From Platycnemis pennipes (Eukaryota; Arthropoda; Insecta; Odonata; Platycnemididae): a DNA stretch of 64,000 bases. Where the stretch lies: assembly GCA_933228895.1 (NCBI GenBank), contig OW121857.1, positions 1,054,001-1,118,000 on the forward strand. The letters run 5' to 3'. The position numbers and the translations under genes are program-made. Below, one piece after another: positions 35,402 to 44,834 of the stretch. How positions within the stretch are numbered: the stretch's first letter is position 1; each line of letters begins with the position of its first letter. The notes beneath the pieces were generated by a model. That model was given only the letters and a program-made list of their open reading frames with translations. It made no database searches and was not told the origin of the DNA.

Positions 35402-35898
35402 ATATTAATAATATATTAAGATAAAACATGTGTTTCATTTCTAAGCTATTTAGGTTTCTCTGTAAAATAACTTTGCCTCGTGACAGCATAAGACCGAATT
35501 CTAAATGCGGTTTCATTCCGAACTCAAACTAGGTACTTTTCATTAACATAAGGCGCGCGAACCAATTTGGATAATATTTCTTAAACATTTCCGCAATACG
35601 CATCAAAATAAATAAGAAAAGAAATAAGAACCTATTGAAGGTTCGCGAACTAGCCGCGAGAACCTTAACGGAGTTACCCGCTGAAAATGCACAATAGCAG
35701 AAATTCCACAGAGAAAATTAACATTTCTCTGTGGAATTTCTGCTATTGTAAATAAGAACCTGTTAATCATCGAATGAATCAGTGAGTGAAAGCGGACAAT
35801 GTACTCCCAAGATGAAATGAAAATATATTAATGATATATTAAGATAAAACGTGTTTCATTTCTAAGCTATTAAGGTTTCTCTATAAAATAATTTTGCC
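35326..35898 (+). repeat. Partial tandem duplication of the exon tail plus 3' flank
   Basis: The block 35326-35460 (from AATAAGAACCTGTTAATCAT through TTTCATTTCTAAGCTATT) recurs at 35750-35885 with about ten differences. A shorter echo, AAAGAAATAAGAACCT, is at about 35618. A perfect hairpin sits directly before the second copy. Confidence 0.75.
35691..35749. repeat. Perfect 26-bp stem with 7-base loop
   Basis: 35691-35716 and 35724-35749 are exact reverse complements (ACAATAGCAGAAATTCCACA outward end), loop ATTAACA. It abuts the second copy of the tandem duplication at 35750. Confidence 0.9.
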
Positions 35899-36175
35899 TC
35901 ATCCTATTCCAAGTCACCAATCACTTCACTCAGTTTTACAAATTAAATCAGACTTCAACAACTCAAGACGAACAAATCGACACTGGTTTTTAATGATGAA
36001 CTAACTTTTGTATTCACACGCAACGGTACACGGGATAAATTGTTCCTCATCCTATTCCTAGTCAGAAATCAACTCATTCGGTTTCATAATTCAACTCATT
36101 CTTCAACAACTCAAGACAAGCAAATCGACACTGGTTTTTAACGATGAAATAAATTTTGTATTTACACATAGAATA
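35899..36175 (+). repeat. Two ~140-bp tandem copies, diverged
   Basis: CCTCATCCTATTCC begins both copies (about 35897 and 36046), and both contain CAACAACTCAAGAC and CAAATCGACACTGGTTTTTA followed by a GATGAA block. Divergence is moderate. Function unknown. Confidence 0.7.
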
Positions 36176-36177
36176 GG

Positions 36178-36571
36178 ATGACCCCTCCCTCCCCCGAAAC
36201 CCCAGCACCCCGCAAATTCACAGGGAGGGAGGAGTCAGAGGCAGGGAGGGAGGGGTTTGTCAACGGGTGCCGCTGCCGCCGCCACCACGACCGATTCGTC
36301 GCCCCGTTTGCGAGGCGACAAAATAGCGGTGCGTGGCTTGGACTCGGCTGGTGGAAATTTTTACTCTTCCAGTTACATGTGTGTCCAAGAGAAGCAGTCT
36401 GTAGATGATCCGAATGCACCACGAATGGTACGATCGTACAAGAAAGTGCATTTCTTAAGATCCATCTGTAGGCAGGGAAGGATCGAAAGTATCTGGAGAA
36501 CTGTGGCTAGGAGCAATGCTGTCCGTGGCCTTAGAGGAGCCTTACCACAACACTACCATCGGCGCAGCTAG
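36178..36571 (+). other. GC-rich island with an unrecognised open frame
   Basis: A GC-rich stretch in an AT-rich setting. The plus-strand frame 36257-36571 (104 codons) is rich in Ala, Thr, Ser and Arg early on and shows no known domain. ORFs overlap on both strands, as expected of GC-rich non-coding DNA. A promoter-proximal exon or a repeat are both possible. Confidence 0.25.
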
Positions 36572-36823
36572 GCCTACGGAAAAACTAATCATACCGTAAT
36601 TTTTCTTATTTCATTCTGCGTTATTGGATAGCTCTCCTACATTTTTAAAACATATTTTCTTATTTTTTTACAACAGTTGTAACGTAAAAAGTGCCGGTTT
36701 TTTACGGTGTTCGACCAAAGCGCCGACTTTGATGACTCGTAAATCAAAAGTTAGTTGTTCAATTGCAACCGAAGTTTGAATGATGTGACATCATCTCAAG
36801 GGGCGACGTCAGAATGCAAACTA

Positions 36824-37858
36824 TAGTGAAACCTGTCTTATCCGGAAGACAAAATGTTGGTCCCGGCGGTCGTAATAGGGTTTTACGTGCATTGGTGCCC
36901 TGTGTTAAACGGAAAACTGTTTAACGCGGAAACGGAATCGATTCCCGGGCACGTGTACCTGGGTTAAGCGGAATTGCAAAAACAATTCTGTGCATAATTT
37001 TTTACCGCAAGGAAATAAAATCCTAAAATGTTTTATGCGAATATGAAGAATTCAACGGATTAGTTTGGGAATGGTTTGTGCGAGCAAGATGGAGGAATAT
37101 TCCATTGTCAGGTCCAATGGTGCGAGAAAAGGCAAAGGAGTTTACAATTTCTTTAAGAACATTAGATTTTAGGACCTCAAATGGTTGGCTGGAGAGTTTC
37201 AGAGCAAGACATAATGTTGTTTGGAGCAGTGTTGTTGGCGAGTCAAACGACGTGCATATGGAAACCGTAGAGGAGTGGAAAGGTATGGTTCGAGAAAAAA
37301 TTAAAGACTATCAAACATGTGATATTTACAACGGGGATGAAACCAGAATGTTTTTAAGGCTCTGCCGTCTAAAACGTGGTGCGTAAAAGGAGAAAACTGT
37401 AAGGGTTTGAATGCATTTCCGAGTTCTGTTTCTAGAAAGTAGGGCATAAATAAAAGAAACAATCATTTTACATTTTCACTTATTATTTATTCTGTAGGAG
37501 GGAATCACTCAAAGGAGCGTTTAACCATTTTCATTTGTGGAAATATGTCTGGTGAGCTCCTCAAGCCTCTTGTCATCGGAAATCAGCTTGACTACGATGC
37601 TTCAAACACGTTGAAATTGAGAAGCTACCGGTCAAATGGAGACAAAATAAAAACGCATGGAACACGGCTTCAATCATGGAAGAGTGGCTGAAAAGTTTCA
37701 ACGTCGAAATGAATAGGAAAGATAGGAAAGCCATACTTTTCTTTGATAATGAAACCTGTCACCCTAAAATTCGCCTAGCGAATGTGCAGCTTGCCTGGTT
37801 TCCGGCAAACACCACTAGCATCACTCAGCCAATGGATCAGGGAGTAATTAGGGGTCGA
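36824..37858 (+). pseudogene. pogo/Tigger-type transposase remnant
   Basis: The left end TAGTGAAACCTGTCTTATCC (36824) resembles Tigger/pogo termini. The coding part has a CENP-B-like DNA-binding half (REKAKEF..., then TSNGWLESFRARHNV, 37110-37215), then the DDE domain: YNGDETRMFLRL (first Asp, 37324-37365), FICGNMSGELLKPLVIG (shifted frame), ILFFDNETCHP (second Asp, near 37745) and PMDQGVI (third Asp, near 37838). Frameshifts and stops lie at about 37385 and 37600-37675. The reading ends abruptly at 37858, next to mariner-like sequence on the other strand. Confidence 0.75.
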
Positions 37859-37865
37859 TTTTTTT

Positions 37866-38875
37866 TATTTTACAACATAGTCTCCTATTATGTCTATACA
37901 TTATTCTCAGCGTTTCTCCAACTTTTTTAAGCTGTCCAAACAATAGGATTTCGGAAGCTCCTCAAAATATGAATCTGTTTGGGCTATGACCTCCTCGTTC
38001 GACGTGAATCGTTTTCCACCTAGCCGTTTTTCAAGTTTGGAAATAAAAAGAAGTCACTGGAGGCTAAATCTTGGGGAATACGGCGGATGCTGTAATAAAC
38101 TGAAATTAAATTTCACGATTTTCGCCATCGAAACTGCGCAGGTGTGCACTCGTGCATCAACTTCATGGAAGAGATTTTTTTCTTTGCTAAAATAGCGCGT
38201 TTTTTCTTGATTTCATTGCTCAATCGGTGCAATAACAACACATAATACTCTCAATTTATTGTTTATCCTTTCTCTAAGTTATATATGCAGATAATTCCAC
38301 GTGCATCCAAAAAACCTTTGTCATCACCTTACCGGTCGATTTCTCAGTCTTTGCCTTCTTCGGAGTCGATTCACCTTTACAAGCCCACTGTTTCGACTGC
38401 TCCTTTGTCTTGTGTGTAGTAATGTATCCATGTTTCATCCACAGTTATGTATCGATGGAGAAACTTGTCAGGGCTGCGAGGGAAAAGCGACCAACCAGTC
38501 GCCGAGTTCATCACTGGATTGCGTTTAATCTCCATTGGGAGCAAACGCGGCACCCATCTCGCAGATTTTTTTTCATACCACATTTTTCCTGCAAAATGGA
38601 AAACACTGTAGCTTGTGATATGCCTGTGGCCTCAACTATTTCGCACACATTGATTCATCGACCAATGAAAACCATATTGTGGATTTTTTCAATTGTTTCG
38701 GAGGAAGCCACTTCCACTGGACGTCCCGAACGATCAATACTTCAGAGACCACATCTTAGCGTACATTATTACGCACACACGGAAATGCAATGCAGCGAGC
38801 AGTAGGAAGTTCCCCTTGAACAGTGAACTCTGCTTTCATACCGTGCTCAAACGCGTTCTTTTGGTCAATATATAG
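37866..38875 (-). pseudogene. irritans-type mariner transposase, dead
   Basis: On the minus strand: a part with VEVASSETIEKIHNMVF (38720-38670), KFLHRYITVDETWIHYYTQD (catalytic Asp in VDETW, 38460-38400), LFHE-like VDARVHTCAVSMAKIV (38180-38115), a broken SPDLAPSDFF-type block near 38075, and LEKRLGGKRFTSNEEV ... YFEELPKSY ... LDSLKKLEKR (38040-37915). The second catalytic position reads HEVDARVH where active mariners have an Asp two places after His-Glu, and the third block is frameshifted, so it is inactive. The terminal repeats were not located. Confidence 0.85.
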
Positions 38876-38879
38876 TTAA

Positions 38880-39740
38880 CATTCGAACTCAGTCGTTCTA
38901 TATCTCACGAAGCAGCAGCAGTGAAATAAATGTTCTGCATTATCCAGTGTCAACGTCAGGTACCTCGAAGAGAGTGCCTTTATGAAGTCTTGGATTTGGT
39001 ACAGCTTAACACTGGAGATTGGTGGGTATCTTGATCCATTTTCCTACCGATAAGATGCTCTCACCACCGATAGAGCTATTGAATGACAGTGAAAGTTATC
39101 CAGCGAATGTGTAAAAGGTGTATTTGGTGTAGGTGTGCGTGTGAAAATAACGTGACATTATGGATCACGCAATGGATGGTCTGGAAACTATTACATTTTT
39201 TATTTGTGACAATATACACGTTTTCGAATGCATTATGTGTATTATATATTTTATGTATCTAGGAATGGAAATAATATCAATGATCGCGTTAATAATAATG
39301 AAACTAGATTCAATATTACGAATGGACTTTAAACCTTTCGAGAGATAAATTGCTATACGTGGCTTTCCAATCGCCAGCAAGATTGCAGTACGCGAGACTC
39401 GTATTGGTTGAATAACAACTATCATGGCTGGAATGAATACTCTGGGGATGTAGATTATTCGGAACTGTAGAGCACATTATTTGACTATACAAAGGAATAT
39501 CAGTTTTTATTCACAAAAGGTGCTCAAAAGGCATCCTTCTTGACTGCAGTCTCCTTCCCAAAGGAATATGTGTGGGTAACTTGGAAATGTACGGTTACCC
39601 TTCACTTAAGAAATTAGAGCCAAAAAAGACTGTTAAATCGTGCCGCATTCTCAAAATAATAATATTGTCATAAGCTAGCAGATTGGTGTACACAAAATAA
39701 AATATGTTAAAAAATGAAATAAATTTGTAAAACCTATATG
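38880..39740. other. No gene seen
   Basis: AT-rich sequence without a recognised feature. Overlapping ORFs on both strands (39160-39425) are rich in Ile and Met and look like chance. Confidence 0.5.
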
Positions 39741-39748
39741 ATGTGTGT

Positions 39749-39754
39749 TTTATT
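39749..39754 (-). terminator. Polyadenylation signal of the 226-codon ORF
   Basis: AATAAA on the minus strand, 67 bases beyond the stop codon of the ORF ending at 39821. A GT/T-rich stretch follows further downstream. Confidence 0.55.
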
Positions 39755-39820
39755 TATGGAATAACCCTTCCTCTTCACATTAAGGATAAGGTATTAAGAA
39801 ATGATAACTAAGAATATTGT

Positions 39821-40501
39821 TTAAGGTTCATTTATGTAGAACAAATTTATATCGCATGGTACAACATTGAGAATAAACGTGTAAGATTTAACAAATTGAT
39901 CTTTCTTCACAAAGGCTCGTCCATGATTGATTCGTGATTTTTGTCCAGTGGTAAATGTAACCGGAGCACCATCAACTTGATCACCACCACCATCAGGTGA
40001 CACTCTGGAAGGTTGTCCTTTCGTTGTAATATCACCCACCCCAAGGCTTGCTACGATATCACATTCATCATCGCTACTATCACGTTGAAATCTTCTATCA
40101 GGGTTCGGACAGAAATAATTTGTTTCACTCTTGGGGTGGAATATTTTGTAGACATTGCAGACGATGGATGGGTCCTGTCTTTTGGTTTTTTCACGATCCT
40201 CTCCTTTCAGATTGAGGTGTTTCACGGTAGACACGTTAAATCTCTCAACCACTTTACCATTTCTGAAGCCAGAGAATGTGATGTCTCTCCCTACGAGACC
40301 TATCTTCTTATCCATGTGTTTAAAATCAATGATGTATTGCTTGTTGAACGAAAGTGTTAAAACGAGATCGTTCTGTTCGTTGTCTTCAAGAAGCGATGAG
40401 GGGAGGAGAACCTCGTACACGTTTGACACCTCGTTCACCTTGCGAACGATGAGCTGGTGCACACCATCAAGTTGAGCAGACGTAGAAAGGAGCAGATCCA
40501 T
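39821..40501 (-). CDS. Intact single-exon ORF, 226 codons, unknown function
   Basis: I do not recognise this protein. It starts at an ATG in good context (CAAAAAATGG). The N-terminal 100 residues alternate hydrophobic and polar residues (VSNVYEVLLPSSLL, LVLTLSFNKQYIIDF, DKKIGLVGRDITFSGF), suggesting a beta-rich fold. Next comes a basic patch (GEDREKTKRQD), an acidic cluster (SSDDECD, about residue 140), a Gly-rich linker and a hydrophobic tail. There is no signal peptide and no membrane segment. A TATAAAAG box 50 bp upstream and AATAAA 67 bp downstream frame a complete small gene. It follows the serpin relic on the same strand. Unlike the serpin it has no break. It could be a host, virus-derived or element-derived gene; I cannot choose from sequence alone. 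Confidence 0.55.
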   Translation of the reverse strand: MDLLLSTSAQLDGVHQLIVRKVNEVSNVYEVLLPSSLLEDNEQNDLVLTLSFNKQYIIDFKHMDKKIGLVGRDITFSGFRNGKVVERFNVSTVKHLNLKGEDREKTKRQDPSIVCNVYKIFHPKSETNYFCPNPDRRFQRDSSDDECDIVASLGVGDITTKGQPSRVSPDGGGDQVDGAPVTFTTGQKSRINHGRAFVKKDQFVKSYTFILNVVPCDINLFYINEP

Positions 40502-40550
40502 TTTTTGTTGAGTGACTCAACGATAATGTTTTCGTTCCGATTTGAGGATG

Positions 40551-40558
40551 CTTTTATA
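40551..40558 (-). promoter_or_regulatory. TATA box overlapping the serpin stop codon
   Basis: Minus-strand TATAAAAG. Its TAA (40556-40554) is also the stop of the serpin reading frame. It lies about 50 bases before the ATG at 40501, so transcription of the 226-codon ORF would begin with a very short leader. Such overlap is unusual for a cellular locus. Confidence 0.55.
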
Positions 40559-41724
40559 GCAATGAAAAGGAGGGGAGGTGACCGTTGATTAGGTGGGATA
40601 ATGTTCTTTTCTTTAACTTCACTATTTTTTCACCCAGCTTTCCATCAAATTTACCATTGAAAAGTATTAACGGCTTCTGTTTAGATATAATGTAAAATAA
40701 AAATGGATGATCTGCGGTGAAGTTTTGAGAATAACACACTCCTTTTGAAATGAACATCGCCGCAGTCGCTGCGGCAGCTTCAATACCTTCCTCTTCTAAA
40801 TTCATATACGATTTGTGAATAAATTTAGCAACCTTCATATCACTCGAATGTGCACCAACTATGTGTGAGATATTAAATCTATCAAAGGAAAACATTGCAG
40901 GCATAATAGATCTTAAACTTTGAACGAGATTAATTTCATCCTTTATCTCAAACTTTGGAATTCGAACATTAACTCTTGTTGTTTACATTTATTTAATATC
41001 TTAAACACATTAAAGGTATCTGTAGACAGCTGATTGTCTATCCCATCCCGTTCCTTTGGTAGTATTATAAGCATGGAGAATAATTCGTCTGCAAATGGGA
41101 TTTCTATCACTTGAGCGTTTAACCTGTAGTCTTCTAAATATGATAAATAGTTAGTAGTGTTCATAATCGGGATTCTCATAGTTTTCTTGCGAACGTGGAA
41201 ATCATATACGTCTGTGTATTCAAATGGTTCCATTCACTTGTTTTTGAAATACACAGCACTAAAAGTATTATCTCTAACAATCCAGCCAAGTCTTCTTCGG
41301 ATATCATGTCGGTGATTTTATTTTCAGTGTTTTCAGAGATCCATTTGTTTAATGCCTCTGCAGTAATTTTTTCGTTCACTATCGGGTGATAAACGTTCTT
41401 CCACTCTCGCACAAACCTCAGATAAGGGGAGGTGAATTTTTCCATGCGATCGAAATGCTGCAGCTGCAAATGATGATCTTTCCTCATGAGACTCCAGGAT
41501 TTGATCGAGAACGTTCTCCTCTTCATCTCGCACGTATCGTGATATCTCTTCTTTCGTAGATCCAGTGGAGCCCTTAGTATCATATACAACAGCATCATGA
41601 TACCCGGACCGGAAAAGGGAAGATTTCTCGACCCAGGTGCATCTTCAACCTGCTTCTCGCGGATGAGTCTCCCTCTCAGCTCGTTAACGAAGGAGTGATC
41701 ACCGTTGGTCTCCATCTTAACCAC
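40554..41724 (-). pseudogene. Serpin, single exon, decayed by frameshifts and a stop
   Basis: About 390 codons' worth of sequence without introns, the normal serpin length. Recognisable parts: helix A region (SFVNELRGRL), KGSTGSTKEEI-type segment in a shifted frame (about 41560), KWISENTENKITDMIS (41355-41310), a strand/breach region (IPIMNTTNYLSYLEDYRLN), LPKERDGI, and the hinge plus end (EEGIEAAAATAA ... FTADHPFLFYI, 40800-40700). The alanine-rich hinge indicates descent from an inhibitory serpin; the probable P1 is Lys (MFISKG), suggesting a trypsin-like target. Breaks: frame changes near 41575, 41480 and 41265, a Trp-to-stop TGA at about 41234, and another shift near 40950. No signal peptide is evident. 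A TATA box precedes it. Confidence 0.85.
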
Positions 41725-41784
41725 TTTTCTTGTAACTTTCTAATCAGTTCAAGATGTACTAGCCTTCCCCATTCGCACCACGCT

Positions 41785-41792
41785 CTTATAAA
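41785..41792 (-). promoter_or_regulatory. TATA box upstream of the serpin
   Basis: Minus-strand TTTATAAGAG, with its core about 65 bases before the ATG at 41724. Same compact spacing as the downstream ORF. Suggests the serpin copy arrived with its own promoter, which argues against a processed pseudogene. Confidence 0.5.
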
Positions 41793-41939
41793 CCTACTGT
41801 CTCACGTGTTTCGCTGGTGATTTCTTGATTTACCAATTACGAACAAGGAAGGTTTAACCTAAATGCACCGTCATCATCTCAGTTATTCTCGACGAGGTTA
41901 TTCTTATGCATGTTAATTCCTGTTCAAGGACAGCTTTGA

Positions 41940-42105
41940 TTAGTGGGGTTGGGTGGATTAAATATTAACCGTGCTAGAACTCCGTTGCTCCTGATTGGTC
42001 ACTTTTTTTTACCTTGGGTTGGATGGAGTCGAAAATTAACAGCGTCAGAAATCTGTATCTTAATCTGGATCACCTTGGGTTGGGTGGAGTCGAAATTATA
42101 GTTTA
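41940..42105. repeat. Three imperfect ~60-bp tandem units
   Basis: GGGTTGG(A/G)TGGA(G/T)T plus an AAATTA block recur at about 41949, 42012 and 42074, each preceded by CCTTGG-like sequence in the last two. They sit 150-300 bases upstream of the serpin TATA box. Could be regulatory or a short satellite. Confidence 0.55.
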
Positions 42106-43300
42106 AATAAAGCAGATTAAGGTGTAATATATCGCTTTCGGTTATAATTGTCTCCTTTTTCGCGTGGGAGTCTATTCTATCCTAATATTGATATTAACGG
42201 AGATACATGTCCGCTTTTGGTGATTCGATGTCGTTGACCTTGAGTTTGTTTGCTCATGCGATAGGGGTTGGGAATCCTTATTCATAGCTTTGTTCGCGTC
42301 GCTGCGACTTCTGCACTTTTTTGCGACTTCTTGCCCCTTTCCGTTCGCGTCGCGGAAGGTGCAAGTGACGAACGCTGATCGCGTCGCGGGTTCAAAAGTT
42401 GCAACTTCTGCCTGCCCCTTTTGCACCCTCGTCGATGCTGGGGCCAAAGTGGCACAGAGGGCAGCAGAGAGAATTATGGGAAGAAGCAGACGAACTGAAC
42501 TGAAGAAGCAGACGATCTCAACATTTTCTTCTGCTGTTTCAGCGTGACGAAGACGAATATAATGAATACTTCCACGGAATGTAACTCTGACTGGACTTCA
42601 TTATCCGAGGAAATAAAATATCACTGAGTTATATGACATTTCAATATCTATCGCTGTATGATTAATTACTTCTTACAATTAGAGGAATTTTGCCTGTAGC
42701 ACTAGGTACCAAATGCATTAACGAAGAATGCCTTTTGCTTTAAACCTATCACCTCCTAATGTTTAAAAGAAATATATTCATAGGATCACGTGTAGAATAC
42801 GCTATGGGGTGGGACCGAACGTCAATAAACTCCTACCTTCGTTCGATTTATTAAGTCCAAACTGTCACCTCGGCAAAAAAATTATTATCAACCAAAGTAA
42901 CATTTTGGTGTTGATCCTGGCTACTCAGATGTATTCTTATTAAGTTGCTTTGATGTACTTTATTAAGAATTAAACGTACAAAAGATCGTTAGATTAAACG
43001 GCCAGCTAGTTTTTATAATTACCACAGGCTGTAAATATTGATAGATTAAGGGTTGAATAAAAAAATAAAGCTCATCTTTGAACAACACCCAAATTGTTGT
43101 GGTCAGATGAATATATTCACGGGACTGATGCCAGACAGGAAAAAAATCGCATTATGGTTATTTTTTATTGGAGGAAATAAAAGACACGCGTTGTGACGGA
43201 ATATTTGCGACTATATAGTTTTTATAATTATATGAAAATATAATTTGCTATATTCTGCGTTAAAATGACAGCTCTTCCCCTATTGAATGCGGATAATGAA

Positions 43301-43470
43301 CCCAGCCAACACAGAAAACATGGCCACGTTATGGCCAGATTATGGCAAGCCATTATGGCCACACTCCGGCTGGCCATAATGGGGCCATTATGGTTTTGGC
43401 CCCCTGGCCACACTCGGGCCAAATCAACTATGGCCACACTCCGGCTGGCCATAATGGGACCACAATCTTA
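43301..43470 (+). repeat. CCCAGCCAACACA end with GGCCATAATGG repeats
   Basis: The 13-mer CCCAGCCAACACA (43301) opens a 160-bp region built from TGGCCATAATGG, GGCCACACTCCGG and ATGGCCA words in both orientations. No matching right end was found, so this is probably a truncated element. Same terminal class as 5521 and 20043 but with different subterminal repeats. Overlapping ORFs on both strands here are repeat artefacts. Confidence 0.6.
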
Positions 43471-43791
43471 CTCCACACCTTACAAAATAAAAATTCATTT
43501 TTTATTTCATAAAAATAATTATTTGGCATACATACTGAACCCAATTTAGAACCCACAGAGGGCCAAGGCCATTTGTTAAATTATTATTCATTTTCGCAGA
43601 AGTCTATCTAGAAGCGTCATTTTCTACTCCAACTCCACTTAAGTGATGCTCGATGAGAATGGAATGATGTCATTTACACTGGAAGGTATCCTAGTTTTTT
43701 ACATTCAAAATGTGGTTTATTTTTAAAATTTACTCCATACTAAATACAACTATTCCAGCCTTTTGTGAGCTTCATTATAATTGAGCTCACT

Positions 43792-43835
43792 TAGAAGTAA
43801 AGTAAATTAGATGTATCTAATTTACTTTACTTCTA
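43792..43835. repeat. Perfect 21-bp palindrome arms, 2-base centre
   Basis: 43792-43812 and 43815-43835 are exact reverse complements (TAGAAGTAAAGTAAATTAGA outer part), separated by GT. A further partial echo (TAGATATATCTA, TTTACTTCAC) follows at 43870-43905. Confidence 0.9.
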
Positions 43836-44002
43836 GATACTAATACTTCTAGATACTTGACTTCTAGAACTAATTAGATATATCTAATTTACTTCACATT
43901 GCAAGTAAATTATTATATATTTTCCTAGGAAAGCTGATCTAGCGTTCATTCTTTATCACCATACATTTCCACTTATTAGATGGTTCCTCCATTATAAGAT
44001 AA

Positions 44003-44337
44003 TGGCTACGGATATTGACCATAATCAAGAGTTTTTGATGGCTGATATTGGCAATAACCAACAAGTAAAACTGATTCTCCCACACAAACCGGCTCCTACT
44101 ACAGTTCCCAATATCCCACCGTCAACCAGCAGCAGTTTGCCTGAGATGATTCTGCCACAAAACTTTTTTTCGAGGTCTATTTTATGAATAGGGAAAAATG
44201 TGGGAAGAAAATTACGACTCAAAAAAGGCTATATGAGCAAATAGCAGCAGAAATGCAGAAGCATGGGTATGCCATTTCTGCAGTGCAGGTATGCTACAAG
44301 TACAAATCCCTGGAGAGGGCATTTAAGGCGCCGTGGT
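44003..44337 (+). pseudogene. Myb/SANT-like protein of the Harbinger element, first part
   Basis: An ATG at 44002 opens a frame with a Pro/Ser-rich leader (MATDIDHNQEFLMAD ... PTTVPNIPPSTSS). After a frame change near 44185 it gives KRLYEQIAAEMQKHGYAISA and YKYKSLERAFK, helices 2 and 3 of a Myb/SANT-like DNA-binding domain. Helix 1 is largely lost at the frame change. The domain stops mid-way at about 44330 and continues at 48049. In PIF/Harbinger elements this protein binds the ends and brings the nuclease to the nucleus; this copy is broken. Confidence 0.65.
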
Positions 44338-44834
44338 ACATGATTATTTTTTCGCTTTCGAGTGCTGAGATGATGGAGATAGTTTTTCCGTCGACCGGTA
44401 GAGTTACCAGAGTCGGCGCCTACCCAACCAGCCATATTTTTGTTCAGTGTCACCTCTACGCTTTAATTCTTTGCGCAGAGGTGATGAGGCAATAACGACC
44501 CTTCCCTCTCATCCCCTCCGTCCGCGGAGTTTTCCATTGCTGACCACTAGACGCAATGTTGCCATTTCAACATACGATGGGACCAAACTGTTTGGCAGAC
44601 TCCACATTATACCATGTGGCAACGTGGAATTCGCGGAAATGCGTTCGCTACGTTTTTCTAAGAACCGAGCCGGTCTGGTCCTAGTGGGGTTCGTAGCTGC
44701 AGGAGAAAGCGTCCGCGGTCCAAGTCATGAATAGACTTCATTTTTCAGGGTAGCCGCGTTGATTGGTTGTTGTGACAACAGTTTAGCCGTAAGAACTGCA
44801 ACAAATAGGAGGTGGTCTCAGCTGGTAGCTTCGC
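44338..44834. other. No gene seen; unassigned insert
   Basis: The stretch interrupts the SANT domain. It begins GGCGCCGTGG and holds another GGCGCC at about 44415. A GTTGATTGGTTGTTGTGACA block lies near 44760. It may be part of an intron or a separate insertion. Confidence 0.35.

Noticed and set aside
36162..36571. GC-rich ORFs as a host first exon
   Set aside because: Frames are open on both strands in the same place, as expected of GC-rich non-coding DNA; kept only as a low-confidence island.
42172..42547. Overlapping ORFs on both strands at the Harbinger left end
   Set aside because: They run across the terminal and subterminal repeats of the element and resemble, for the same reason, the ORF at the other end (51360-51467).
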